Assembly: GCA_022592435.1 (NCBI GenBank)
Contig: JABYQS010000018.1
Location: forward strand, 124,001 to 188,000
Direction of reading: 5' to 3'
Length of the DNA: 64,000 nucleotides
DNA from: Cerioporus squamosus
Lineage: Eukaryota > Basidiomycota > Agaricomycetes > Polyporales > Polyporaceae
A program made the translations under genes and the position numbers. Under the pieces are notes generated by a model. That model was not told the origin of the DNA and made no database searches. It saw only the letters and a program-made list of their open reading frames with translations. Below, piece after piece: positions 35,071-46,297 of the stretch. Position 1 is the stretch's first letter; each line of letters opens with the position of its first letter.

Positions 35071-38000
35071 TCATGTCTGATCGAAAGCCTCTATCCTCCA
35101 AACCTTGATGACCCCCGCGCGATCGCCGCTGACGAGTCCGCCGCGAAAGGGCGAATCTATGCAAGCAAGAGCAGTGATGGTATCCTGGTGCCCCTTCAAG
35201 AGGTTCTGTTGGTTGTGGTTGATAAGTGAAAGCCGTTGCGGAGGACGGTCACGCTGGCTCGCGGACTGCGCGGTGGCCCAAGTCTCGATGTACGAGGACG
35301 CATTCCCTGAAGATGCCCGGATGGAGCTAGACGAGAGCTCTTAGCTATGCACCAAAGGAAGACTGTTCGTTCCGCGTACCTGTAGGTGGGTTTGTCGCTT
35401 TCGACCTCAACCCCGCTGAGGACTACAGATCGTTCCGGCCGACCGAGGTCCCAATAGCGCAGCTTGCAATCCTCCGAGCCAGTGATCAAGAACCCTTTGC
35501 CAGAGGAACGAGATGACTTCGAGTCGGGCTCGGCCATGTGCGACCGGTGCACAACTGTGTGTCCACCGAACTCTGCGCCTGCCACAACTGCCCGGATATC
35601 CGGAAATGGTGGTTGCGGCGTGTCCATGCGAGCTGGGTCCATTCCGATGTACGCTGCAGGTCTCGCGACGCCATCTGACGCCCCGTTCTCCTGCCGAGCG
35701 CGCACAAGGGCAGCGATGGCAGCAGCGGGGTCCATCTCAGCTTCGTCCACGCTGACCTCCTTCGGCTCCTCGGCAGCTTCGGATGAGTTGACGACCGCTC
35801 TTGTAGAGAAAGACTCGATCAACGTCGTCGTCTCGATGTCCCAGACCTCCAAGAGAGTATGCGACGGGATCTCCGTAGTGCTCTTGGGAGTCTCTACGGC
35901 AACAACGACCCACTTGCCCTTGCCCTTGGTTGGATGCACGACCACCTGGTGAACCCGGCCGAACCGTCCTTTCAAAGATGGGCCGACTTTCCAGCTCTTG
36001 ATCAGGATGCCGAAGCGGATGTCCCAAAGAGAAAGCACGCCCGCCGACGTCCCGCAGATAACCCAAGCTCGCTTCCGATCCAGGCAGATGCACGTAATCG
36101 GTCCATGATGTCGAGGGTTTTCCATTCGCTGGAGGGAGCGCATCGTGCGAAGATCGAGAATAGTGATCACGGAATGAGTAGTGGCGTAGATCAAGTTCGA
36201 CGAGGTATCTGCACAAAACACGGTTAAGTCGAGGCGCAGGCAGACATGACTGTATACTTACCTGTGGAGTAATGCGACATGCTGGTGATGTACTCTCCTG
36301 GGGTATCTACCCGATGCTCACGAACGACCTGCAGCTTGTTGTACTTGGGTAGTGTGCCGCCCTGGCTCACGTGTACTCGAACAATATGCAGGCTCCCGTC
36401 GTCTGCCGCGCTCGCGAAGCAGTGCAAGCCTTCGAGCATGCACACGCACTTCACTCGAGCATGGTGCTGGTTATACGTATGCCGCGGCTTGCTCGTTACG
36501 TTCCGCTCCAGCCGCGCAGTGTCCCAGACCTTCACAGTCTTGTCGTCGGACGCGGACACGAAGAACATATGGTCGGGAGACACCGCGATGCCGGTAATCG
36601 CCTCCGAGTGCGAGTTGAAGTGCGCGATGAGGGACGCCTCCAGGCGACGTGCGCTGCCGTCCCGCGGCATGAAGCTGTGGCGCGCAGCATTCCGCCGACG
36701 AACTGGGCCTTCGTGTACCCTCGGCCCAAAATCATTCTGCAGGTCGCGGTTGTTGTCGAGGTACAGATGCTCGAGGAGGTTGCTTATCCCAGGCTCTTGC
36801 CCGTCTACAACAGGCGATGAGTGACTTGTTGCAAAGCGGTAAGTGGTCGGGACTCACCATAGCTCGATATGGGCACAATCGATGGAAGGCGTGGCCTCTC
36901 CTGTCCTCGGATGGTACCCGCGACCGACACGGGCGACGTCCTCCCAGACGGCGACTGTGATCCTTCCGAGAGCATCTGTGCATGCGCCTCCAGTAGACCC
37001 GTCGCGCTAGCCTTGGACGACCCCACCGCAGGGGCGGCCTTCTGCCCATCTCCGATCGGGAAGCGGTGCATGGCACGCAAGGCCGACGAGTTCGTCGTCG
37101 AGATGGTTGATTCCGCAGGACTACTGGGCCGCTCAATCGGCGGCAAATCAGTGGGCGCATGCGGCGGAGGTAATCCGCTGTCCACAGAAAGAGGATGAGG
37201 GAGGGGACTGCGGGGCTCGCGAGAGCCAGGGACCCCAAGACTGTTCGCAGAGTTGTTGATCAGAGCAAGTCGGCGTCGCAGGTCTTCGAACGGCGCGCCC
37301 GCAGAGGTAGGTCCGTGATCGATGCTGAGAGTACGGTGTGTGCGTGGTGTGCCAGGCGATCGGACAGTGAATTCTGAGTTCAGTCGATGCGCGGTCATCC
37401 GGGATGGCCGTCCATCGGAGTCAGGCATGCGTAGGAAGACAGTCTGCGGTACGACGCCAAGCTTCTGCAGCTCGATCGTGGTTGTCACCTTGAGTGCGTC
37501 TGACTCGACCTCCACGCTGACCCGCGACGCAAAGCTGTATATGGTACCGAGTGAGTCCGAAGACGGAGTTGCTCGGATGCTCGGATGCTTACCTGGATAT
37601 CGCGCGCGCTAACTTCACGACGTAGTCCTTCATCGCTTGCAACTTGGCTTCCTCGGTCGAAGTCATACCGAGCTTCTGAAGTCTCGATATCTGGGCCTCA
37701 TCCCTGCATCATATCCTGTCAGTGGTAAGAAATGGCACGTACAGCAACCCACTTACTCCTCCGATCTGGCGCGGGAGGTCGCTGTCCCAGATTGCCGCAC
37801 TGTGGCCATGCTCTCCCGCGGTGACTCAGACTTTGTGCTACGGTGTGACCTCCAGAAGCTGGTCTTGTCTGCCTTCATGGCCCACTGTACTCCAGCCTCG
37901 AAAATGTTTCGTGCCAGCTAGCGAAGCGACAACGAATCATCAGGAGGTGCGGACCTGCTGCAAAGGGTCCAACATACCGGGGGCTTTAGTGCTATTAGGA

Positions 38001-40862
38001 GGGTCTTCTCATCTACTTCTCGGACGTCCGACCGGAGGAAATGCCGCAGAGACGGATAGAGGATACACCACACGTCACTGGGAGGAAGATGCTTCGCAGC
38101 TGACGCGATGAATGCCGCAGCGCCTTCGGTTTCGGACATGAGCATGTCAGATCATTCTGTAGGGAGTCACAAACACGCACCTTGCCTGATCCAGATATTA
38201 GGATGATAGAGGAATCCCAATGTCGCACTCATGAGTTCCCATATTCGCATCTTCTGGAACAACCCCAGTTCGCACAGGTTGGTCAGGGATGCCAGGACCT
38301 TCGCGACCACTGTCTCTTCGACATCTGCCAGGGGACCAGTCAGCATGACTCCATGCGACCCAGTACCTAAACTGCGTGCGTACCAGATAGAGCTTGGATC
38401 ATCAGCGGCAAAATGTATTCCTCCAGGCTGCGCCCCCCTGCACATGCAGCCACGTCGACGATGCTGTCGAAGAACGCATACCGCAGCAGCCAGTCACGAT
38501 CGTTCAAGTACGTGATCATATGGCTGAGCAGCACGTCATTCGTCTTCTGTCGCCCAAGGAAGATGCACAGGGATGAGATGTTATGGAGGACCGCGCGCTT
38601 CACGACACTGGACGGGTCAACGAGCAGCGTGGCGAGGTGCTCTTCCACGCTGTTCTGGAGGTCGTTCATGCTCGCATCATATGAAACCTTGTGGGATGTG
38701 AGGATCATCGGGTGTCAGTGAGCAGCTGGCTGCTGGAGAGCGCTTACCTCAAAGTGGGCCTCGTCATACTCCTGCGTGTCCGGCGAGAGCTTGTAGGAGC
38801 CATGGGCCTTGAGTGCCTGTCCCATTTCCAGATATCGAACCGCTGTATCCGCGAGCGGTACGATAATCTGAGCGTATATGCAGCGAACGAGCACCTCCGG
38901 GTCGCGCACAAGATGGGCGATGGCAGGGATGATGTACTCGGGGAATATGGCCGCATTTGACGGGGTGATGACTGTGACGAGCATCAGGACCTGCATTAGA
39001 GTGCGAAGGGCAGCTGCGCGAACAATGGCCGCATCGTCATGCAGGAGGTCGACTATGTAAGGGACCATCCGGTCGAGCTTAGCCTCGTCGGTGAGGTGAG
39101 AAGAGAGCGCAAGGAAGACATCCAACGCGCGGACTTTCGAGCTCGGAAGGTAGCAGTTTCGGATGTTCGCGCACATAAGAGACAGGATGATGAGCGCAGG
39201 ACCGTCTGGGCGCATGTCAGTTGCATTGATATGCTTGGTGTCATAGAGTGTACCTTCAGCCGCCGCTCGTTTCCCTGCGGACCATGCACTGTGCAACTTG
39301 CTTTCGCGGTTCGGAATGTTGAGTTCGACAGGAAGCACATCCTAGAGAGACAGGTGAGGACGCATAAGCTGGACGCGATGATTCACCTACATGGAACGGA
39401 CGCGTCGAAACCAACTGCGGCGTGTAGTCAACCTTCACGTCCATCACGGTCTCTTCAGCCGTCTCGTTTATGAGATATGGCTCGACGCTCTCATAGTCCG
39501 CCCATATTCGTTCCATCCGGTGGTCAGAGTCGCTCGGAAGAGGGTCACTGGGCATGTCGCCATTCAACGCAGTGCTGGATGAGCTCGCAGGCACTGCGCC
39601 CTTGTGCGCGGAGACAGTTGTCGTGGAAGGACCAGCAGAAGGAGTAGTGGAGGTGGAGAACAGAGAAGGCGAGTTGACTTCATTCACGGACGAGACATAG
39701 TTATGCAGGAACGAGTAGAAACACTCCGGGAAGACCGTCCCTCGTGAAGTGTGCAGGAGCGTGTCGAATGTGGGCCGCGTCGAGGCGTCAATGGCTATCA
39801 TTTGTTTGATGAGTTGCTAAAAGCGCGAGTCAGCAAGAGAGCGCGGCGCGGCGGAAAGCTGGACTTACCCTGACACCCTCGTCCTCCACAGCCGTCAACT
39901 GAGTGTCCACTTTCAATTCTCCTTCGCGATACTTGAAGAGCTCGCTGAGAGTGAACAGCGGCTTGCCCTCCAAGAACAACTCCGCAATCACGCAGCCTGC
40001 GCTGAAGCAGTCCATCGCCTCCGTGACCTTCCCGTCCCTCTTCCCTTCACCATCCTCGGTGGCCAGCTTCGACTTCTTCGCGCTGATGTCGGAATTGTCG
40101 CTCGCAGTGTAGAACCGTTCAGGAGCAATGTAACAGGAGCGTCGACCAGAGGTGTCGAAGAAGAAGGAGAAGTCAGAAGGGTCGTCCAGAGGGAGGTACG
40201 TCGGCTTGTACGACGCAAAGTCCGAGACATAGACCCAGTTCCAGGACGTCACGAGGATGTTCTCAGACTTTATGTCGCCGTGTGAGACCTTGCGATTCCG
40301 CGCATCGCGGAGGGCGTTGAGTATCTGGAACGCGATCCACTTCTTCTCGACCAAACTCAGGAATGGCCGTGTGCTGGCGCGCACATGAGTACGAGTGGGG
40401 ACGAGATGTGCACGTAACGACGCACCTAATTCTGTCGTAAAGGTTGCTCGCCACCCACTGTCGTATCACGTATCCCGCCTTGTCCGTCTCCACAAAGGAC
40501 TGGTAGCCATACACGTTCGGGATATCCGCCAACGCCTCTCGTTCCACTTCGAACTGTCAGAGACAGAGATGTGCACTCGGAAGTAAGCTACGTACTCTTC
40601 AACCTCCTGTGGTACTTCCTCAAGCTCAGTCCGGGGTCCGGCTTGATGAATATCTTGACCACCAAATATCCATTCTTGTGCCGACACTTTACGGTCTTGA
40701 GAAACCGCGCAGAGCCAAGACTATGGCTGTAGATAGGTGACACCAAACACCGAACGCAGCACGAACCACGTACCTCCGTTCGTACACCACGTCCCCTCCC
40801 AGTTCAGCCACAAAGGAGTCCAGCGCGCCGCTCGTGCGGGTCAGAGATTGCGCGTTGCCCAT
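35071..40862 (-). CDS. VPS15: Vps15-type protein kinase, regulatory subunit of PI3-kinase Vps34
   Basis: Pseudokinase-like scaffold of the Vps34 complexes in autophagy and endosomal sorting. ATG 40862 starts MGNAQSLTRTSGALDSF, where the Gly-2 context suits N-myristoylation. The kinase domain gives DVVYERSLGSARFLKTVKCR, KNGYLVVKIFIKPD, WIAFQILNALRDARNRKVSH and GDIKSENILVTSWNWVYVSD. SDFA replaces the canonical DFG, as is usual in Vps15. It continues GRRSCYIAPERFYTAS and TEAMDCFSAGCVIAELFLEG. A HEAT-repeat middle (about 39350-37900) reads LALSSHLTDEAKLDRMVPYI, NISSLCIFLGRQKTNDVLLS and DRDWLLRYAFFDSIVDVAAC. The C-terminal WD40 propeller has ITGIAVSPDHMFFVSASDDK, TVKVWDTARLERN, ITCICLDRKRAWVICGTSAG and a last blade FRGGLVSGDRAGVIKVWRIE, TGA at 35071. 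It is complete at about 1.5 thousand residues. Confidence 0.94.
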
Positions 40863-41413
40863 GTTTCAAGTGCAAGAACCATGGACTTCGTCTTCAGAGC
40901 GAGGCAACAACAGCAGCACAGTATTGAAGGGAGGAGGCGATGGTGGTGGAGGAGGAAGAGGTCAAATACGCGATGCTGCCTTCTGCTGCCTCTACCCACT
41001 GCCGGGAATTGCCGAGCCGCACATACATACCTGATGGCATTGAATTACGCAGGCGGTTTGGAAGCACAAACATCATGTTTTTACAAATTAGCAACAGATT
41101 AGAACATGTTTAGTTAGTGAGTGAGGAGAGAACGAGGACAAGAACGAAGGAGTCGATATGCTACAATGAGCCAGCCTGAGGAGTATGCAGTAGGTAATAA
41201 CGTTAGTGCGTTGCAGAGAGGACCATCACGTTACTACAGTGCAAAGAACCGTCTATAACAAAAGATATCCCAAGTCCGAGTCCAAGAGGAAGAGACAGAG
41301 GCGATGCAACAGGCTAAGGAGATATAAGAGCGGTGGACGTGACTGAACTGGATGCGGCGAACAATGACGGAAACGAATACATGATGGGCAAAACCCAAAT
41401 CGGCGGAAGTGGT
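40863..41413. other. Intergenic stretch
   Basis: The promoter side of VPS15 and the 3' flank of the first Hsp20 gene, both on minus. It contains a GGTGGTGGAGGAGGAAG purine-rich run near 40945-40962 and is otherwise AT-richer (41080-41300). No gene was seen. Confidence 0.4.
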
Positions 41414-42171
41414 TCACACTCCGGGAGCGGTGTTGCTCGGGTGAACGGTAGCGGTATGGGTGTAGGAAGAATGATTGACCGCAGACTGTTGTTCCACAAG
41501 GGAAGCAGGGTCCCGCGGCCAGGAAATCGTCAGCATGCCTTCAACGAGGGTGCTGCGGACATGTACAGCCTAGCAGGACAGGAAACTAGTCAGACGGCGG
41601 AACAAACTGGACGCACGACTAGTCAGACTCACGTTGACACCAGTTGGGATGTTGATCTCGCGACGGAACTTGCCATACTTGAGCTCGCGCACGGGGTACA
41701 GCGCGAGTGTGGCGGTCTCAGACTCAGCGTCCGCTCTCGGCTCCGAGGACGAGTTCGCGCTTGCATTCCCGCTGATGTGGAGGTGAGGCCCGGTGCGCTC
41801 GCCCTCGACGATCAGGCGACCATGCTCTATCCGCACGGACAGATGCTCGGCCTTCATGCCGGGCACCTCGAGCATGGCGGTGATGTATGGGTTGCCCGGA
41901 TCATCACACAGGTCCATCCTGAGAGCATGCCACATATGTCAGGATTCGTGTTCACGAGCCGGGGCGAGACGTAGACGTACCTAGGCATGAAGACGCCAGT
42001 CCTCTTCTGCTGCACCCTCTGCCTCTGCAGCTCGATGTACGCTCGGGCGAGCATGCGGTCCAAGTCGCGGTAGCGCGGGTCCTCCTTCTGCGCCTGCATC
42101 ATCTTCTGCACCTTCGTCGACGCCGCACGGAAATTTGTGTATGCTGGGAGTGTGGTGTACTGAGGAGACAT
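41414..42171 (-). CDS. Small heat-shock protein, Hsp20/alpha-crystallin family (copy 1)
   Basis: Cytosolic ATP-independent chaperone that holds unfolding proteins. ATG 42171 gives MSPQYTTLPAYTNFRAASTK, a helical YIELQRQRVQQKRTG segment and the alpha-crystallin domain: MDLCDDPGNPYITAMLEVPG, MKAEHLSVRIEHGRLIVEGE, LYPVRELKYGKFRREINIPT, then after an intron VEGMLTISWPRDP. The tail STNTAPGV-like end stops in TGA at 41414-41416. An insert of about 30 Ser/Ala/Glu-rich residues sits between the beta strands. There are two introns, one exactly before MDLCDD (codon split AG|G) and one after GVN. The same positions occur in the second copy at 46298. A TATA box lies 65 bases upstream. Confidence 0.88.
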
Positions 42172-42235
42172 CAGGGAAGTAATATGCGCCTGTCTGCGGC
42201 GGGGGATTGTAAGCTGGGGTTTGGGAGAGCAGCGG

Positions 42236-42243
42236 TTTATATA
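42236..42243 (-). promoter_or_regulatory. TATA box of Hsp20 copy 1
   Basis: On the minus strand the sequence reads GGTATATAAACC, with TATATAAA about 65 bases before the ATG at 42171. A strong TATA is typical of heat-inducible genes. I looked for clear nGAAn heat-shock repeats upstream and did not find a convincing array. Confidence 0.6.
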
Positions 42244-42576
42244 CCTTCGGTGACTCAAATGTTTAAGATCTGGTATAACGATCTGGCGTACCCCGCAATA
42301 TGATTCCGTTGCCTTCTTTGGACCGGTCTCTCCAAGCCAGGACGGGTCATGACTCGACCCGTGCCGATACACGTCCTCCCTTCCCTCTCGCATCGAGGTT
42401 ACCGCCGAGAGTTGCGGTGTGATTCTGACATCTGGAAGTCATCGCCGTTGAGGATGATAAAGCAAACCCTCTCGCAAGTCGGCGGAGGTGAGTAAGAACC
42501 GGCTGAAGCTGTGCGGCTAACGGCGCCTCGTTTATCCGAGTGCTTCCGCAGTCGGGCGTCTCGCTCAGCTTGCGCG

Positions 42577-42586
42577 TCTTGGCATA
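42577..42586. repeat. Left target-site duplication (10 bp)
   Basis: TCTTGGCATA, repeated exactly at 43222-43231, immediately outside the terminal inverted repeats of the element between them. Confidence 0.85.
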
Positions 42587-43221
42587 GGACCCCCGACAAT
42601 AGCGCCAACAGGCCTCATACACAATCCGGACAAAATCACCGGCAGATGGGGGCCTATGCCTAATAAAATCCGGACAAAATGGTTCAAAATCGGAGGAACG
42701 TCCGATACGAGAATCCGGACATATGGGCCGGCAGGTCTCGGAGGCCCGATACAAGCTGGGCGTCAAGGGCTCCGGGGACTTACTCTAGCTTACCCTCATG
42801 AGCTACTCTTGCTTATCCTCCCCTTTCATCGGAGTAAGTAGCAGCTTCTAAGTCGACATTATACTGCCGGCCCGTCAGCAAGCACCACGACCCGTGAGAA
42901 CGCTTTTTGTACGACCAGTTCTGCACCCGAAAATCAGCCACATGCGCACTGGGGACGTGTCCAGGACTGCCCTAGCTTTCCGGGTCTGCACCATGGCCCG
43001 TAGGGAGCCCAGAGAGACGTTCTGAGTGGTTTGGAGCCGAAAACCGCGATTTTAAGGCCCATATGAGGCCTGATAGAAAGTCCGGACAAATCGGCGGTCG
43101 AACGCCGGATGCCTGATAAAATCCGGACATTTGGGCCTCCAGAGAAGGCCCGATACTCCGGACAAAATGGGCAGATTTCAGCCGGTTTGTATGAGGCATT
43201 TAGCGCCATTGTCGGGGGTCC
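42587..43221. mobile_element. Non-autonomous DNA transposon (MITE-like), 635 bp, 10-bp target duplication
   Basis: Both ends carry an imperfect terminal inverted repeat of about 35 bases. The left end reads GGACCCCCGACAATAGCGCC and the right end, reverse-complemented, GGACCCCCGACAATGGCGCT. After a small gap both continue CCTCATACA. A perfect 10-bp direct repeat (TCTTGGCATA) flanks the element. Inside, TCCGGACA occurs six times in the same orientation, three near each end (42625, 42669, 42714 and 43081, 43122, 43157). No transposase-like frame is present. A 9-11 bp duplication is typical of Mutator-like elements, so a MULE-derived MITE is the best guess, but the family is not established. It sits in the intergenic space between Hsp20 copy 1 and OST4. 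Confidence 0.85.
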
Positions 43222-43231
43222 TCTTGGCATA
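43222..43231. repeat. Right target-site duplication (10 bp)
   Basis: TCTTGGCATA, identical to 42577-42586. Confidence 0.85.
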
Positions 43232-44354
43232 AGTATTCCAAACAATCCCGATTCTGTACGAACGTCCGTTACTCGACGCGGAGTGCGAGATGGACTAGCA
43301 GTGAGTACTGATGAGTCAAGGGAAGGGAAAGACGCACCTGTGTTGCCTTGACTTTGCTGTGTAAGCTGCAGCAAGTACTGAAAAATACCTCCGACGCGGC
43401 ATCGGACCGAGATGACGACGAGTATGGTTGCCTCCGAACGGCGAATACGTGTACGATGCCGTGTTATGTTCGGCCAGGGTGCTGCGGCAACTTGGGCATA
43501 CTGAACACAAGGTGGGTGAACAAGCACAGCATGGAAGGAACATACGGAACTGACTTGACTCAGTAGGACCGCGGCGGAATCCGATGCACTGTGTTGATAG
43601 AAAGGATGCGGAGCCTTGCTAGCTAAGATAACCTCGTGCCACTACTCCGACTTCGGAGTAAGTGCCTGGATCTCACTAGACAGCTGCGGAAAATCAACAT
43701 ACATGTGTTAGAGGATGATGATTGACAAGGAGTGGGCTTGAGGCAGGGCTCCGTTATTTGTGTACACGTCCGCAGTTCGACTGGAGTCCGAATTGCGAGA
43801 TAGTACCACTCGTCGGCGACCTGCAGCGGTCAACACGTCCTGCATCTGTCAACCCACCGTCCCTGAGGAGATTCCACGTCGATCATTGTTGGCCTCTTTA
43901 CGTGCACCCAAACCATGTTCGAGTATAGGACAACGGGGCTCATGACACATGTCGAGTCGCATGGTTCTCTGGCGATGTTGTGACCCAGGCAGCGACGTGT
44001 GAGCTGCACCACAGGAAGTGGAGAAAGCTGCACACCAGAGCGACCGAATCATTCCTTCCCACTGCATCGCATGCCAGCGATATCCACGGCCGGCCGCAGC
44101 ACATAGCGGTGATCTTGCGGACGAGGATTGAATAATGATAGGAGCATACGTGTCCAAACTAACGATTGACAGCGGATAGTGGAGGGAAGGAGAGTATCGG
44201 CAGCTATAGGGCGGCCGTGAGTCGCAAGGAGTCAACACGCGCATATATGCACGCCTACTTATGTCCTACGAATGAGGCAAGTTAGTGGACTCGGTCACAT
44301 ACGACACTGAACGGCTCAAGCATACCATCGCCCAGGTATATGCAGTGACTCGTC
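43232..44354. other. Intergenic stretch
   Basis: No gene recognised. It follows the transposon and precedes the small OST4 gene on minus. Frames are short and without motifs. Confidence 0.4.
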
Positions 44355-44489
44355 TCATTGCGAGACTGCCTGTCCGTTCCTGGCGAGCTGGCGCGAGTTG
44401 ACAGCGACGAAGTGGTACAGGACCACCGTGAGCATCGCCAGTGCCCCGAGAGAGTTCGCGAGATTGTACAACGTGGTGTTTGAGATCAT
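44355..44489 (-). CDS. OST4: Oligosaccharyltransferase subunit Ost4 (44 aa)
   Basis: A tiny single-span ER membrane subunit that stabilises Stt3-Ost3/6 in the oligosaccharyltransferase for N-glycosylation. ATG 44489 to TGA 44355-44357 encodes 44 residues: MISNTTLYNLANSLGALAML, TVVLYHFVAVNSRQLARNGQ, AVSQ. The pattern MI(S/T)-x4-L-x2-(L/F)AN-x-LG followed by a hydrophobic helix and LYH(F/Y)VAVN matches the human and fungal Ost4 pattern closely. It is a single exon, too short for usual gene finders. It is divergent from QCR8 with 261 bp between the start codons. Confidence 0.88.
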   Translation of the reverse strand: MISNTTLYNLANSLGALAMLTVVLYHFVAVNSRQLARNGQAVSQ

Positions 44490-44750
44490 TCTGTCCGTCT
44501 GCAGCGTCGAGAACGACGAATAGACCGTTGAGCAGCGAGCAGAAGGGTATTGGGAACGAGCAGGACGAACCTGACGTCGTGGTCGCCGTCAACCTGGTGT
44601 TTGGCCGTATTTGGCGCGTGGCGACGGGAGTCTGGGCGCCGGCGTCGGGACGCTCGCGACCTGACCCGATTCTGGACGACGAGCACGACGTGCAGTTCAC
44701 TTTCTTTCACTACCACCTACCACCCCGCGTAACGCCTAAAGTCTGCGACG

Positions 44751-45421
44751 ATGAGGCCTACGGAGATTCGCCGAAGTGAGATGCCTGGCCGTGAGTGATT
44801 CATCAGTGTCGTGCACTGTTCAGCGAAAGCTGATTATATGCGTGTGCTTCAGCCAAGGTTTACGTGAGTACCGCGTCTTATCGTCGTGGCGAGGTTGTGC
44901 TGGCAGGGGAGGGAGAGCAAGAGGGCGGAGAGCCGTTGGGGACGGGGTCCGGACGTGGTCGCTGACGGTCATGTTCTGCAGAACCTTTGGTGGGGCGACA
45001 GGGGTGTGCAGAAGCAGAAGGGCATCATCTCGTACGGTGCGTGCTTGCGTACTCGTTCAAGAGGTCCATGAAGTGCTCAATGGTATACTTTGCGCCCTCA
45101 CCGAACATGCCCGTCATCTACCGGATGGTACTCCTGCGCCCTTCTTCCGACGACATCCAGGCGTGTCGCCCTTCCGGCAACGCGCTGCGAAGAACTTGAT
45201 CACGAGCTACATCTTCAATGGCTACCGCCGCCTCTCCTCTGAGCTCGTCTTCTGGGTTATCCCCTTCGCCCTCGGTTCGTCCTCACCCGCGTCTCTGTGA
45301 CATCTTCGGAAGACAAGTACTCACTGTCTTCATAGGTTACGGCACGTACGCGTGGGCGAAGCGCTACGATGCGTGGCAGAACAGCAAGGCGGCGCACGTT
45401 GCGGGCCACGGCGCGCACTGA
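44751..45421 (+). CDS. QCR8: Cytochrome bc1 complex subunit 8 (ubiquinone-binding QP-C)
   Basis: Small inner-mitochondrial-membrane subunit of respiratory complex III. Five exons fit exactly: 44751-44790, 44853-44863, 44982-45036, 45161-45274 and 45336-45421, total 306 nt and 101 aa. The protein starts MRPTEIRRSEMPG. The 11-nt second exon supplies PKVY, and exon 3 reads NLWWGDRGVQKQKGIISY. Exon 4 gives GVSPFRQRAAKNLITSYIFN, then GYRRLSSELVFWVIPFALG, and exon 5 YGTYAWAKRYDAWQNSKAAH. The NLWWGDRG and SPFxQRAAKN blocks are family signatures. All junctions have GT and AG and keep phase. The upstream region is shared with the divergent OST4. Confidence 0.95.
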
Positions 45422-46297
45422 GAAGCATAGAACAGGTGTACCGCCCCGGAACCATGTCCCTTCCTGTAGAGCCGGTGCTTAATTCCACGTTCTGTCTACG
45501 CCTCTGCGTCACTATCGCTCGAGCTGGGTATGAATTGGGTACAAGCATCGTGGCCGACCCTTGTGACACTTTGCACGCCGCATGTGGTACGTTCCGGTAT
45601 TTCCCGACGACATCTCAAAGCTATAGTACATGCTGCGCGAGCCGAGGACAGTGCAGCATGCAAGGCTCCCATGCCGCGGTTACACAGATACCTGATGAGT
45701 GCTCCTGGGTTATCTGGCACTGGCTTGCGAAGTTGCTCTCGTATATTCTGACTCAGGGCGCAGAGCGCTCAGTTTTGGTCTCCGACCTCTCTCGTCTTTC
45801 GGGAACCCTGCAGCACCAATACCACCATCCCAGCACCATCCTATAGGACGCTGCCGACATGTATCGGTGAGCAATGCTAGCTTCGGAATCATGCCCATGA
45901 CGCGAACTGACATGTCGGTTAGCAGACGAAGGCGTCATTGACCTGTTGACGATGTCATTATCAGATCGTTGGGTCTCCCGTGTCAGAAACATTCTACTAA
46001 TATTGACCATTCGGGCTCTCTGCTATCAGAGACCGTCGCAGCAACGATGCCTTCGTCAAGTAATGACTCGCAATATACAATGTTGTTTCATGTTGACTCT
46101 CCCATGGGCGCTAAGTCGCTGTGGTCCAGTCCTGGCCAGCGACCGAGTCACAAACTGCAGCTTGAGGCAGCAGCTCTCCTCCATTCCTTCTGAGTCAGTC
46201 TGTAGGAGTATATAACCAAGGTCTCTCGTGTCCCGGTCTCTTCCGTCACACAAGACACGCTTCACCCTGCGCCGTCCCAAGCCCACCGTCTTCCCCG
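45422..46297. other. Intergenic stretch
   Basis: Downstream of QCR8 and upstream of the second Hsp20. No gene was recognised. The right end holds the TATA box listed below. Confidence 0.4.
46209..46215 (+). promoter_or_regulatory. TATA box of Hsp20 copy 2
   Basis: TATATAA in GGAGTATATAACC, 83 bases upstream of the ATG at 46298, mirroring the strong TATA of the first Hsp20 gene. Confidence 0.55.
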
